A program made the translations under genes and the position numbers. From a virus: a stretch of DNA of 51,920 bases. The number at the start of each line of letters is the position of its first letter. Position 1 is the first letter of the stretch. The stretch spans positions 1 through 51,920 of the IMG/VR virus record IMGVR_UViG_3300025154_000017; one strand, 5' to 3'. Positions 6,934 through 14,409 of the stretch are shown here, piece after piece. The notes below the pieces were generated by a model. The model was not told the DNA's origin. It saw only the letters and a list, made by a program, of their open reading frames with translations, and did no database searches.

Positions 6934-9381
6934 CTATTTATAATAACTGTTAAAAACTTCACATAATTGATATTCGCAGTTATGCACAAGAATACCATTT
7001 GCAAAGTATTCATGTTCATCCTCCACGGTTATATCATAAACGGTTTTTTGTCCTCCTGGCTTTTCCCGCACATTGACGAGAGCAGAAAGTAGTTTTGCTC
7101 CATCTATTTGATCTAAACGTGTTTCCGCATAAGGAACATATCCTATCTTCATAATACTTTGTTGCAATACGAGCCAATCGTGTAATTCTCCTATTCTTGC
7201 AACTAATACAGCAGTATTTTGGTCGCCTTCTAAGTTTTGTTTGGAAAACGGCTTTGCATTCTTCGCAAACCGCAGAATACTCTTCACCATATATAGCGTG
7301 TTCAGCATTCTTAATATGCCACGCTCTTCCGTCAGGTGATTTATGCCATTCTGATGCTTTAGGTTGGGCCTTTTCTTGCAATACATCTTTAAGCATCTGC
7401 TTATAAGCATCAGACTTACATTCGTAATGGCTACCCATATGCTCTTTATAAGTAATAAGATTGAGATTTTCAATTTTATTATTGCTAAAATCACCATCAA
7501 TGTGATGTATCGTAAGTCCCTTTTGAATTTGCCCGTTATGCTTTTGCCATATGTACTGATGGAGATAAATCTTTTTCCATATCCCTGTTTCTTTTGTCCA
7601 TCCTTTGAAATAGTTCCGATCACTTGGTCTGTCTGCATTAGGGTATCTGTGAAATTTATACCCATCAATAATAATAGTTTCTCTATCCATGTCTTTTTTA
7701 TTGCAAAGATACTAATAATATTCTTTGCCGTCAGACTTGATACCATAATAAATTGACCACTTGCATAAATTTTATGATCCGGGGTGCAACTTAAGTTACG
7801 ATCACCTACGCTATACTTTTTTACTTCCTTATTATAAAATTTTCGTTTATCTATTACTTTTTTAAATCCCTTTCTTGTCAATACATTATCCCCGACTTTA
7901 ATCTTACTTATAGCCTTATTGCCCTTATCTGTAATAATTATTGTTTCGCCCACAAAACAAGTATCTGACAAATGGCCGTACTTCTGATACCTGTCACCTG
8001 TTTCTTTGTCTGTAACAATGTGTTTATCTTTTGCTCCGTTTATGTCCTGTTTGACGTACATCATATCAGCGACCATCAATTTGCAACTCTCGTCAATCAG
8101 TATTCTTATCGGTAATTTCTCTTCAAAGATACGGTTTATAAAGTCACGGCGTTTAGTAATCGACGGGTTCTGTCGCATCATCCTCGCTGATCCGTTTGTC
8201 AGAAACCTCCTTAATTTGTATTCAATGATCTCGTAATGATGCTTGAACTCTTTGTTCATTGTTGACCGTGCCCTGCCCGATGCATCACCGTAATAGTAAA
8301 TAGCAGATTTATGAGCATTATATCGCATCAGTATTTCTTCACAGACCTCTTCAGTTGAGTTACGAGGGTTTTCAAGTGCGATCTCGTCAATGCAATAGGA
8401 CCACCAAATATCATCCTTGCGCTCAAACTGCCAAATAGAACATGAATTGTAAGGAACGGAGTTTTGGTCAAACGAGATATGCAACGGCTTTGTTTTGTCG
8501 TAGGTACACTTGCCGACGTGTTTAAGGCGGTCAAAGGATGAATAGAACTCTCCCCCGGTTTGAGTGAAAGGGTTCCCGAATACAAGGGCACGGCCACGTT
8601 CCTCTGAGTTGTTGTCTAATATGCTTTGTATATAATTCTCTCCGACATTTTTAACATTGTGATAAGTAGATGATATCACCGCAAACTTATCACCTACTCG
8701 TTTCTCAAAGAACGTTTCACGGGAATATATCTTTGAGTTTATTTCTTCGACGTAGTTTTCTAAATTGAACCACTTCGAAATCCACTCTGTTTTTGCCGGT
8801 GAAGTTGTGATAAAAAGAGGATTGTATTGTTGATCTGGTTTACCCGTATGAGATAATTGGCCATTCACAAGGTACATTCCTTTTTTTCGTAGCCGCCCCA
8901 TAATAATCTCCTTCACGTCGGTCTCATCGGTATCTTTAGTCTCATCTAGGAACGCATAAGATATTTCCTTTCCTTCATGGTTTTTTGCGTTATCCATTGA
9001 GCCAATGAATATAATAGCTCCATTGATAAACGAAATAATGTTATGATAACTCTCAAAGTTATGACCATGCTTTTTAAAATGCTCTGGTGGTGTTTTGCCT
9101 ATAACGTATTGACCCCACGGGGAAGAATCTTTGCTATATTCTATTATGCCTACGGACTTCCAATATTCTCTGATCCTGAAAAGAGTTGCTGTGTTTAGCT
9201 GATCATAAAAATTTGCCCCAACAAAACCCACCGCATCGGGAAACGTTCTGATAAGCTGATATAATTTAATACCGCTTAAATGTGACTTCCCCGATCCAAG
9301 CCCTGCCAAAAATAAGTTTATAGAAGCAGTACTTTTTAATATTGCTTTCTGTGGAGCGGAAACTTCTTGTTCAATTTGCAT
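6934..9381 (-). CDS. Terminase large subunit with in-frame intein
   Basis: The packaging ATPase/nuclease. Walker A GLGSGKS lies at residues 27-33 and a Walker B-like AFLDETKD near residue 145. The nuclease domain has FDQNS and YGDASG segments, and its third acidic site reads GHLSD. Immediately after that Asp and one Thr, a 327-residue intein interrupts the protein (residues 475-801); the C-extein is just 14 residues. The spliced product is 488 residues. ATG 9381 is preferred over an in-frame TTG at 9405; it overlaps the GIY-YIG gene end by 11 bases. Splicing is needed to restore the nuclease site, so intein activity gates packaging. Confidence 0.92.
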   Translation of the reverse strand: MQIEQEVSAPQKAILKSTASINLFLAGLGSGKSHLSGIKLYQLIRTFPDAVGFVGANFYDQLNTATLFRIREYWKSVGIIEYSKDSSPWGQYVIGKTPPEHFKKHGHNFESYHNIISFINGAIIFIGSMDNAKNHEGKEISYAFLDETKDTDETDVKEIIMGRLRKKGMYLVNGQLSHTGKPDQQYNPLFITTSPAKTEWISKWFNLENYVEEINSKIYSRETFFEKRVGDKFAVISSTYHNVKNVGENYIQSILDNNSEERGRALVFGNPFTQTGGEFYSSFDRLKHVGKCTYDKTKPLHISFDQNSVPYNSCSIWQFERKDDIWWSYCIDEIALENPRNSTEEVCEEILMRYNAHKSAIYYYGDASGRARSTMNKEFKHHYEIIEYKLRRFLTNGSARMMRQNPSITKRRDFINRIFEEKLPIRILIDESCKLMVADMMYVKQDINGAKDKHIVTDKETGDRYQKYGHLSDTCFVGETIIITDKGNKAISKIKVGDNVLTRKGFKKVIDKRKFYNKEVKKYSVGDRNLSCTPDHKIYASGQFIMVSSLTAKNIISIFAIKKTWIEKLLLLMGINFTDTLMQTDQVIGTISKDGQKKQGYGKRFISISTYGKSITGKFKRDLRYITLMVILAIIKLKISILLLIKSIWVAITNVSLMLISRCLKMYCKKRPNLKHQNGINHLTEERGILRMLNTLYMVKSILRFAKNAKPFSKQNLEGDQNTAVLVARIGELHDWLVLQQSIMKIGYVPYAETRLDQIDGAKLLSALVNVREKPGGQKTVYDITVEDEHEYFANGILVHNCEYQLCEVFNSYYK
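7034..7690 (-). CDS. HNH homing endonuclease nested in the intein, alternate frame
   Basis: 218 residues, wholly inside the intein and one base out of frame (-1). Residues about 59-83 hold the HNH_3 pattern LTIHHIDGD-SNNKIENLNLI. Two zinc-finger-like CxxC pairs follow (CEECKAVF/CCISC near 140-165 and CSLCGNTF/CSRQC near 185-207). The stop lies within intein block F, so the last finger shares bases with the essential C-terminal splicing segment. ATG 7690 has no Shine-Dalgarno but follows an A-rich run, which suits Bacteroidetes initiation; a lone TATCTTTG at 7711-7704 might be a -7 element. The enzyme would cut intein-less terminase alleles. Confidence 0.88.
   Translation of the reverse strand: MDRETIIIDGYKFHRYPNADRPSDRNYFKGWTKETGIWKKIYLHQYIWQKHNGQIQKGLTIHHIDGDFSNNKIENLNLITYKEHMGSHYECKSDAYKQMLKDVLQEKAQPKASEWHKSPDGRAWHIKNAEHAIYGEEYSAVCEECKAVFQTKLRRRPKYCCISCKNRRITRLARIATKYYEDRICSLCGNTFRSNRWSKTTFCSRQCAGKARRTKNRL
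7693..7699 (-). promoter_or_regulatory. Possible -1 frameshift slippery heptamer A AAA AAG
   Basis: In the intein frame the codons are ATA AAA AAG, giving the heptamer A AAA AAG used for -1 frameshifting in bacterial dnaX. A -1 slip continues as GAC ATG and enters the HNH frame exactly at its start codon. The -1 frame is closed by a TAG at 7714-7712, just upstream. The same A-rich run could instead simply aid initiation at ATG 7690. Confidence 0.4.
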
Positions 9382-10147
9382 AGACCTCAATATATTTTCC
9401 CTCAACTAACTTCATACCTTTCTTCCAATTACGCTGAACTCCCTTCTTCCCCTTATTCCACGGCTTATGGCCGGTTTTTAATCCCTTGTTCCACGGAACA
9501 TAGCCAACCTTCGCCACACTTAATTTAGACTTATGTTCTTCCGTTAATTTTCTTCCTTTTTGTGCCTCACTCATCTTCTTTCTGATCTCTAACGATGGTG
9601 ATTTATGTTTTTTGCCTTTATGTATTCTACTTTGTTTTAATTTTGTTTCTTCGGATGGCCTAATCCCCATGTGAGACTTACTGATTTTTCTCTTAGTTTC
9701 TTCGGATAAACGCTTACCCAGATGTGATCTTCGACCCCTTTCTATTGATTCCGCACTCCGCTTGCGCCCCCTCCTTGAATTACTCATCTTTAATTTTGCT
9801 TCTTCTGAGTGTTTTCTGCCTCGTATTTTTGCAATTTGCTCCTCAGTCTTCTTTATCCCTAAATTGCTACTTGCGGTAGGGGAACAATTAAAATATGGCT
9901 TATAAGCGTCAATATAAAATTGCTCAATAGGGATTAGGTCGCCCCTGTCACACTCACAAATTATATTAAAGGTTAAATCAGATAATTCATATTTATTGAA
10001 GTGCCTTTGAAGTTTTGGAGAATGATGTTTGTTTGATTTCAAATCATTGATGTGAATATTCCACCTTTTTTCGATCATTATTGAATGACCGATATAACAC
10101 CTCTCTGGTTTACGCTTTGACCTGATTATATATACTCCGCAGTGCAT
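9371..10147 (-). CDS. GIY-YIG endonuclease with NUMOD3 repeats, 258 aa
   Basis: The N-terminal domain has GVYIIR and CYIGHS (GIY and YIG motifs), a downstream Arg, and EQFYIDAYKPYFN with the catalytic Glu near residue 96. From about residue 105 it has repeated NUMOD3-type DNA-binding units (KxSEEtKxKxS and similar), ending in Trp-Asn-Lys-Gly units. It sits between small and large terminase genes, a typical site for free-standing homing endonucleases. ATG 10147 overlaps the terminase stop (TGATG); an upstream GTG is also possible. It is a paralogue of the gene at 33092-34009. Confidence 0.92.
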   Translation of the reverse strand: MHCGVYIIRSKRKPERCYIGHSIMIEKRWNIHINDLKSNKHHSPKLQRHFNKYELSDLTFNIICECDRGDLIPIEQFYIDAYKPYFNCSPTASSNLGIKKTEEQIAKIRGRKHSEEAKLKMSNSRRGRKRSAESIERGRRSHLGKRLSEETKRKISKSHMGIRPSEETKLKQSRIHKGKKHKSPSLEIRKKMSEAQKGRKLTEEHKSKLSVAKVGYVPWNKGLKTGHKPWNKGKKGVQRNWKKGMKLVEGKYIEVYAN

Positions 10148-10488
10148 CACTTAATAACTATATCAGGCAGTTCAGGAAATTCCTTAATGCGAATATCAGT
10201 CTCATTCTTTTCTTTCTGTTCAAGGTATTGCTTCCCTAACCACACAAGCATTGTTTTGTCACCTTCCATTGCGACCTCATATTGCTTCTTTCGCAGTAAT
10301 TCTTTGCCTTCTGCTTTCTTTTGTTCGGAAAAAGCCGAATAATCAATATTATTATCGGCCTTACAACGGTTATACAAAGTATCTACTGATATGCCAAACA
10401 TACTCGCAATGCCAACGGCTGAACACTGTGCTTTGATGTGTTCAATAACCACTTCCCAATCTATTATCGCTTTCGGTCTACCTGCCAT
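10147..10488 (-). CDS. Terminase small subunit-like protein
   Basis: 113 residues. Residues 10-50 form a helix-turn-helix (VVIEHIKAQCSAVGIASMFGIS-DTLYNR) like phage small terminases and related DNA-binding proteins, followed by a charged helical stretch. It is directly upstream of GIY-YIG and the large terminase. It would recognise phage DNA and recruit the large subunit. A TAACTTTG element lies at the gene start but lacks a clear -33 partner. Confidence 0.75.
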   Translation of the reverse strand: MAGRPKAIIDWEVVIEHIKAQCSAVGIASMFGISVDTLYNRCKADNNIDYSAFSEQKKAEGKELLRKKQYEVAMEGDKTMLVWLGKQYLEQKEKNETDIRIKEFPELPDIVIK

Positions 10489-10510
10489 GTTGCAAAGTTA
10501 CGCTTTTTTA

Positions 10511-10723
10511 TCATACTATTGTGTCTTCTGAGAAATCGTAAGTAACAGAGCCGACATTGTGAACTATCCGGCACTTGTCGACGATCTTTATAATATCCTG
10601 TTGAACTTCTGAAAGTCTGAAGCGGCTGCACTGTCTTTTGATGTGATCCAGCACCGGTTCATCGCTCATCTCTTCGCAGTCGAGCAGAATATTTGCAATA
10701 TGTATTAAGTCTTTTGATGTCAT
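10511..10723 (-). CDS. Hypothetical protein, 70 aa
   Basis: Not recognised. Acidic, helical, with two Cys in the middle and one later. It starts by ATGA overlap with the methyltransferase-like gene and ends 22 bases before the small terminase. Confidence 0.6.
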   Translation of the reverse strand: MTSKDLIHIANILLDCEEMSDEPVLDHIKRQCSRFRLSEVQQDIIKIVDKCRIVHNVGSVTYDFSEDTIV

Positions 10724-11205
10724 CTGTTTATGATTGTTGCACCTTCAACGTTTATGTTTTCAAGATCATAAGTATTGCTTCCGAGTAAAGTAGTAGGAAA
10801 CGGAAAATCACTTACACGATATTCACGAAAGTAATCAAAGAAACGTCCGAGGTTCTTATCTTGTGCATCATGTATAATAATATAATCAGCACGGTATCGT
10901 AGTTGTTCTATTGCCCACATACGCTGATCCCATGTGCTGAGGTCAACTAATACTACCTTCCAATTATGGCCGTGTATTTTAAATAATTCTTCACTTAACA
11001 ACGTAAAACGGTGATGCGGTGTTTCAAGATGTTTGAAGTTGTCGAGCCACTCCTGGTTATCATCGACGGTTAATATATTCCTATCCTGTGCCAGTGTGTG
11101 TATTTGCTGAGTAGATGAATAACCAGCCCCAAGTTCAAGTATCGGCCCAGTTGTCTGCTGAATAACTTCGTAAAGTATTGGCTGATGTGTTGCTTCGTCT
11201 TTCAT
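10720..11205 (-). CDS. SAM-dependent methyltransferase-like protein, 161 aa
   Basis: Contains ILELGAGYSS near residue 22, the glycine-rich SAM-binding loop of class I methyltransferases, then LTVDD (acidic end of strand 2) and VVLVDLSTWD. It is short for the fold, about the length of the Rossmann core. Coupled by ATGA to the GT17-like gene, so sugar or glycan modification is a reasonable guess; a small-molecule or protein acceptor is equally possible. Confidence 0.65.
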   Translation of the reverse strand: MKDEATHQPILYEVIQQTTGPILELGAGYSSTQQIHTLAQDRNILTVDDNQEWLDNFKHLETPHHRFTLLSEELFKIHGHNWKVVLVDLSTWDQRMWAIEQLRYRADYIIIHDAQDKNLGRFFDYFREYRVSDFPFPTTLLGSNTYDLENINVEGATIINR

Positions 11206-11969
11206 TTTACGTTATGTGGATATTTTTGTAACCATTGTTTTAATGCTGGATGATCTATCTCGGCTTCTTCACGTGAGATAAATGATTTCTTTGCCCACGG
11301 CTCAGTACGATGAAAAATATCCTCACCACTTTCGAGGCACTTTAAAATATTCTCTTCATTGTTTACGTCTGGCGTGTTGACCTGTTGTTCAGAAAACGAT
11401 CTAATCTTTAGCATGATCTTTTCAGCACCACCCAAAAACGAATAATGCCAGCCACCGTTATCTACTCCGTGCGGATCGCCTCCACGACGATTACGAACAT
11501 CCTGCGGAGAAACAATGTATTTCTTCTTCCAACACATTGAACCGTACCACATCTGAACGGCTTGACAATTCACATAGTAATAAAATAGCTTCTGAAGCAG
11601 TCCGAATTGCTCATACTTTGCAATACCCTCTAAAAGTGCCTCTGGTCGTGCTATCTCGTCGATGTCACCGATAATGATATAATCCTCTGGTCCGGCTTCG
11701 TCAAGGCCGTAAGAGATAAGATTGCGTTGGTAGAACTCATTATCACGTGGATTGTCGTACGGTAGTTCCGGGACGTGAATATAAATTACCTTATCGGCAT
11801 AAGGCTTAAATAACTCTCGGTTCTCAAGATAAAACAAAGGTTTCTCCTCTCTGATATGCGACTGCTCTGCTTCGACTACAACAAAGCGGTCAACCGTGTC
11901 ATACAAAGTCATAAAACGCAATTCGACCAGTTCAACATCATTGAAAAGTGTGACACAATCGTAAATCAT
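11202..11969 (-). CDS. GT17-like N-acetylglucosaminyltransferase family protein
   Basis: 255 residues. The start MIYDCVTLFNDVELVELR, then VVVEAEQSH, NEFYQRN and IIIGDIDEIARP (DID metal motif at residues 102-104) match the glycosyltransferase 17 family (beta-1,4-mannosyl-glycoprotein GlcNAc-transferase type). Such genes occur in bacteria and giant viruses. It overlaps both neighbours by ATGA, so methyltransferase, GT17 and GT2 form one unit. Acceptor unknown. Confidence 0.85.
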   Translation of the reverse strand: MIYDCVTLFNDVELVELRFMTLYDTVDRFVVVEAEQSHIREEKPLFYLENRELFKPYADKVIYIHVPELPYDNPRDNEFYQRNLISYGLDEAGPEDYIIIGDIDEIARPEALLEGIAKYEQFGLLQKLFYYYVNCQAVQMWYGSMCWKKKYIVSPQDVRNRRGGDPHGVDNGGWHYSFLGGAEKIMLKIRSFSEQQVNTPDVNNEENILKCLESGEDIFHRTEPWAKKSFISREEAEIDHPALKQWLQKYPHNVK

Positions 11970-12712
11970 AAATCCGGAGTTATAAGATGAATGGCGCGAT
12001 ACGAGGTCTCTTGTTCTATTTCAAGCCAAAGAGCCTGATTACGTTCTACTAATTCTTGCGGATGAATACCCTGATTGTAATGCCATTGGTGAAACACCAT
12101 AGGTCGATCAGGTATGTCAATTCTCAATCCGAGATTTCGCACTTGATGAACAAAAACATTGTCCTCATAAGCTATGCCATCTTTTAGTCTTTCATCGAAC
12201 CCGTTTAACTTTCGGAGGTTTGCGGTTGTAATTGCTGTGCAAAAGTGTAAAGCATAAGGACGATAAACAGCGTGATTATACCAACCACTGTCACCGTTAA
12301 ACTCCGCCTGCTTGTCTTTGATTACTTCATTACACGGTGTCTCGCCTTCGGCCAGAGAATAAGCTGGAAATGCAATATAGTTTTCATCCGTGAGGTTTTC
12401 ACGCACATAACCTAATATGTCACCCCAATGATAACACTCGGCGTTCTGAATAACAATAATATCGGGATCACTTTTTAAAGCCTCATGGAAGCCAACGTTG
12501 TGAACCGTACAGGTGTTCTTCCATGTCTTATCTCTTAACTTGACTATCGTAACGTCAAAAGGCAACGGAGGCAAAACAATGTCATCCGGGCTGTCGTCAT
12601 CGACAACAACAACATTAAACGTTTCGGGATCGTATCGATCAAAAGTCTTTAACGTTTCTAACAATAATGCGTGACGCTGATAAAATGTGATTACGATAGT
12701 CAGTTTTGCCAT
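11966..12712 (-). CDS. Family 2 glycosyltransferase, 248 aa
   Basis: N-terminal KLTIVITFYQRHALL, VVVVDDDSPDD near residue 34, and the long C-terminal part with FDERLKDGIAYEDNVFVHQVR, where the ED motif resembles the catalytic acidic residues of GT2 enzymes. IVIQNAEC occupies the DXD position. First glycosyltransferase of the upstream cluster. Confidence 0.82.
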   Translation of the reverse strand: MAKLTIVITFYQRHALLLETLKTFDRYDPETFNVVVVDDDSPDDIVLPPLPFDVTIVKLRDKTWKNTCTVHNVGFHEALKSDPDIIVIQNAECYHWGDILGYVRENLTDENYIAFPAYSLAEGETPCNEVIKDKQAEFNGDSGWYNHAVYRPYALHFCTAITTANLRKLNGFDERLKDGIAYEDNVFVHQVRNLGLRIDIPDRPMVFHQWHYNQGIHPQELVERNQALWLEIEQETSYRAIHLITPDL

Positions 12713-12891
12713 AACGAAGTTGAGAGTAATTTAATGTGAATATTAAACGAATAGTGTATCATGCGTTGCAGTTCCGATCCAAGATCAATACACTCCCATA
12801 AATGCAAGTCTTCATGTATGAGGTCAAAGTGGCAATCTTCTATGCTCTGAAGATAAAGGAACATCATCCATTGCCGCTTGGTGGTCTTCAC
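12700..12891 (-). CDS. Hypothetical protein, 63 aa
   Basis: Not recognised. Rich in His, Leu and aromatic residues. It overlaps the next gene by 13 bases. An internal Met at residue 9 is an alternative start. It may be the first gene after the candidate promoter at 12908-12915. Confidence 0.5.
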   Translation of the reverse strand: MKTTKRQWMMFLYLQSIEDCHFDLIHEDLHLWECIDLGSELQRMIHYSFNIHIKLLSTSLWQN

Positions 12892-12898
12892 CCCATTA

Positions 12899-13135
12899 TT
12901 ATTTACACAAATATAGTTTTTTTTTAATATAAAACATCCTGCGACGTGGTGAAAAGTTGCTGACCTTACGAAGTGAAAACATCACCAATTCATCTTCGGT
13001 TGTCTCGAAAAGCAGCCAATAACTATCGACAATTGTAATACGTCCATAAAGTGATAAAGGGTAATTGCGCCTTTCGCCAAAACCCTCTATACGGCCAAAA
13101 AGACCCTCAATGCGACGAGCTTCCTCAACGGTCAT
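12899..13135 (-). CDS. Hypothetical protein, 78 aa
   Basis: Not recognised. ATG 13135 is preferred because it lies 4 bases after the lipoprotein stop; a longer in-frame start at 13222 would sit inside that gene. The C-terminus is basic with several Lys. Confidence 0.6.
   Translation of the reverse strand: MTVEEARRIEGLFGRIEGFGERRNYPLSLYGRITIVDSYWLLFETTEDELVMFSLRKVSNFSPRRRMFYIKKKLYLCK
12908..12915 (-). promoter_or_regulatory. Candidate -7 promoter element
   Basis: TATATTTG (12915-12908) fits the Bacteroidetes -7 element and overlaps the end of the upstream gene; no good -33 TTTG is seen 19-21 bases upstream. It is well placed to start the glycosyltransferase/terminase operon. Confidence 0.35.
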
Positions 13136-13139
13136 CGTA

Positions 13140-13769
13140 TTATAAAGGAATTGTGAACGTATCTCCGGGCTTAACAAATACTGTATATCTCCCGCGACCT
13201 TCTCCTTCGCCAAGAAAAACATAACAGGCAGGCGTTGCCGTTACCATCGTGTAATTGCAGTATAGGTTTGTAGGCCTCAGTTCTTCGGGGATACCTCTCA
13301 GGGTTTGCGTCACGCCCAAACTATCGATATATTCAAACTCCACGTCATCCCACGGAAAGGTATTGTCAAACCACATTTCATTAAGTGCCAGAAGACGGTC
13401 AGCAGCATTGTAAAGAGAATTCACGTTCTCATATACTTGTGCAATTAGGCTACTGTCAACTTCGACAAGCTCTGGACCGATTGTATCCAACAGTTCCAGG
13501 GAGAATAGAACGTCGGTATAATTTTCAAATTTATCCCACGCTCGTATCAGTACAGTGTTAAACTTTTCGGTTAACCACGATCCTGGTGTAGGCATCTGCT
13601 CAATAGTGTCAATGGCACAATTATCTGTAAACCTCAATAGAGGGCGATAATCCGGAACTGCCGCCCCGCAAGTTTGATCTACAAAAAGGGACTGAGGTGG
13701 GACCTGTGACATCGTGCAGGTACAGCCCGTCACCACGGCAGCGAAAAGAATAAGCATTAATTTTTTCAT
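13140..13769 (-). CDS. Predicted lipoprotein
   Basis: 209 residues from ATG 13769. KK followed by a hydrophobic stretch (LMLILFAAV) and the lipobox VTGC give a type II signal peptide; the mature protein would start at Cys and be membrane anchored. The body has no recognised family but has several Cys and an acidic middle. A longer start at 13805 would spoil the signal peptide. In an early region a lipoprotein often acts in superinfection exclusion, which is inference here. Confidence 0.75.
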   Translation of the reverse strand: MKKLMLILFAAVVTGCTCTMSQVPPQSLFVDQTCGAAVPDYRPLLRFTDNCAIDTIEQMPTPGSWLTEKFNTVLIRAWDKFENYTDVLFSLELLDTIGPELVEVDSSLIAQVYENVNSLYNAADRLLALNEMWFDNTFPWDDVEFEYIDSLGVTQTLRGIPEELRPTNLYCNYTMVTATPACYVFLGEGEGRGRYTVFVKPGDTFTIPL

Positions 13770-13788
13770 CTCTTTTTTATTTACAAAG

Positions 13789-14004
13789 TTACATTTTATA
13801 TTCATCTAATCGTTTACCTGACAGACAATACTTCCGTAGTTTTGCCCAAAGTTTTGCGGGTACTTTCGTGTACCTGTCCTCGTGCCTCAGATGACAGAAG
13901 TACGCCGGGCGTGTGCCGAATATCTTTGCTGCACCACGAACAGTTACCTCCTGCTGAAACATATCGCAGAGCATTCTCTCGGCAATGTCTTTGTGTGTTA
14001 TCAT
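13789..14004 (-). CDS. Putative DNA-binding protein, 71 aa
   Basis: Basic protein; residues 18-65 (EVTVRGAAKIFGTRP-YFCHLRHEDRYTKVP-LWAKLRKYC) look like a compact helix-turn-helix fold of the kind found in small Bacteroidetes regulators. Family not recognised. Its ATG overlaps the upstream microprotein stop. Confidence 0.55.
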   Translation of the reverse strand: MITHKDIAERMLCDMFQQEVTVRGAAKIFGTRPAYFCHLRHEDRYTKVPAKLWAKLRKYCLSGKRLDEYKM

Positions 14005-14090
14005 GCAAACAGGGCAAGTCCGATAAGTATTCCCCCGATTATCACGGCTGCGGCAAGCAAGCCTCCGAATACACTTGGTTTTAGTTTCAT
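14001..14090 (-). CDS. Single-pass membrane microprotein, 29 aa
   Basis: Nearly all of it after a short Lys-containing start is one hydrophobic Gly/Ile/Leu/Ala helix. ATG 14090 is preceded by AAAGGAG and overlaps the upstream stop; its own TGA overlaps the next ATG. Coupling on both sides makes it a real gene. Function unknown. Confidence 0.65.
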   Translation of the reverse strand: MKLKPSVFGGLLAAAVIIGGILIGLALFA

Positions 14091-14257
14091 TGTTTTTCTC
14101 CTTTCAATTCTTCAATTGCATCTTTTAGTATTTTTATTCTTCGCTCTATTTTGAACAGCCAAAACTCAATAGAAACTTGGTCTGTATCTTCGGCCCTTAT
14201 CTCATCTCTTATAGAGTCAATGAATCGCTGTAGCTCTTGCCAAATAGTTTCCCTCAT
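14087..14257 (-). CDS. Hypothetical helical protein, 56 aa
   Basis: ATG 14257 follows a strong Shine-Dalgarno (AAAGGAGG) and overlaps the upstream stop; a longer start at 14296 lies inside the upstream gene. The product is a charged, probably coiled-coil helix. Not recognised. Confidence 0.65.
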   Translation of the reverse strand: MRETIWQELQRFIDSIRDEIRAEDTDQVSIEFWLFKIERRIKILKDAIEELKGEKQ

Positions 14258-14394
14258 TTCTCTCCTCCTTTTAATAAATATAAAACATATTGGCATCTAC
14301 CGCAAAGCCATGCCATCCATCTGTACTTATGCTCGTGGCGAACAAAGTCAGAACAAGTCCATACTACTTTAATTTTTCTCCTCATTCCTCTCAT
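14254..14394 (-). CDS. Small zinc-finger-like protein, 46 aa
   Basis: ATG 14394 (or 14385) to TGA 14254. A very basic N-terminus, TCSDF, His residues and LCGRC suggest metal binding by Cys/His. Preceded by AAAGGATG-type Shine-Dalgarno and coupled to the next gene by ATGA. Not recognised further. Confidence 0.6.
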   Translation of the reverse strand: MRGMRRKIKVVWTCSDFVRHEHKYRWMAWLCGRCQYVLYLLKGGEK

Positions 14395-14409
14395 CCTTTA
14401 GTTTATAAT

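Larger units (their letters stand above)
6979..7959 (-). mobile_element. Intein in terminase large subunit, with overprinted HNH gene
   Basis: Codons 7959-6979 give 327 residues with all splicing blocks: Cys1 (block A CFVGETII), block B CTPDH (Thr59, His62), block F VYDITVEDEHEYF, block G ILVHN with penultimate His and terminal Asn, then Cys+1 of the extein. So splicing should be active. The roughly 220 residues between block B and block F show no endonuclease motif in the intein frame; instead that DNA encodes an HNH endonuclease in the -1 frame. The intein frame nevertheless stays open throughout, as it must for the terminase to be completed. Confidence 0.9.

Noticed and set aside
7364-7756. 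Plus-strand open frame of 130 codons across the intein
   Set aside because: It lies antisense to the dual-coding HNH/intein segment, has low-complexity hydrophobic content and no motif. It is best explained as a by-product of the two open minus-strand frames.
9371-10147. Group I intron carrying the GIY-YIG gene
   Set aside because: The gene sits between two intact terminase genes that overlap its ends, with no intron core or split exon visible. It is a free-standing endonuclease.
13202-13222. Upstream ATG extending the 78-aa protein to 107 residues
   Set aside because: It would lie inside the lipoprotein gene; ATG 13135 directly follows that gene's stop codon.
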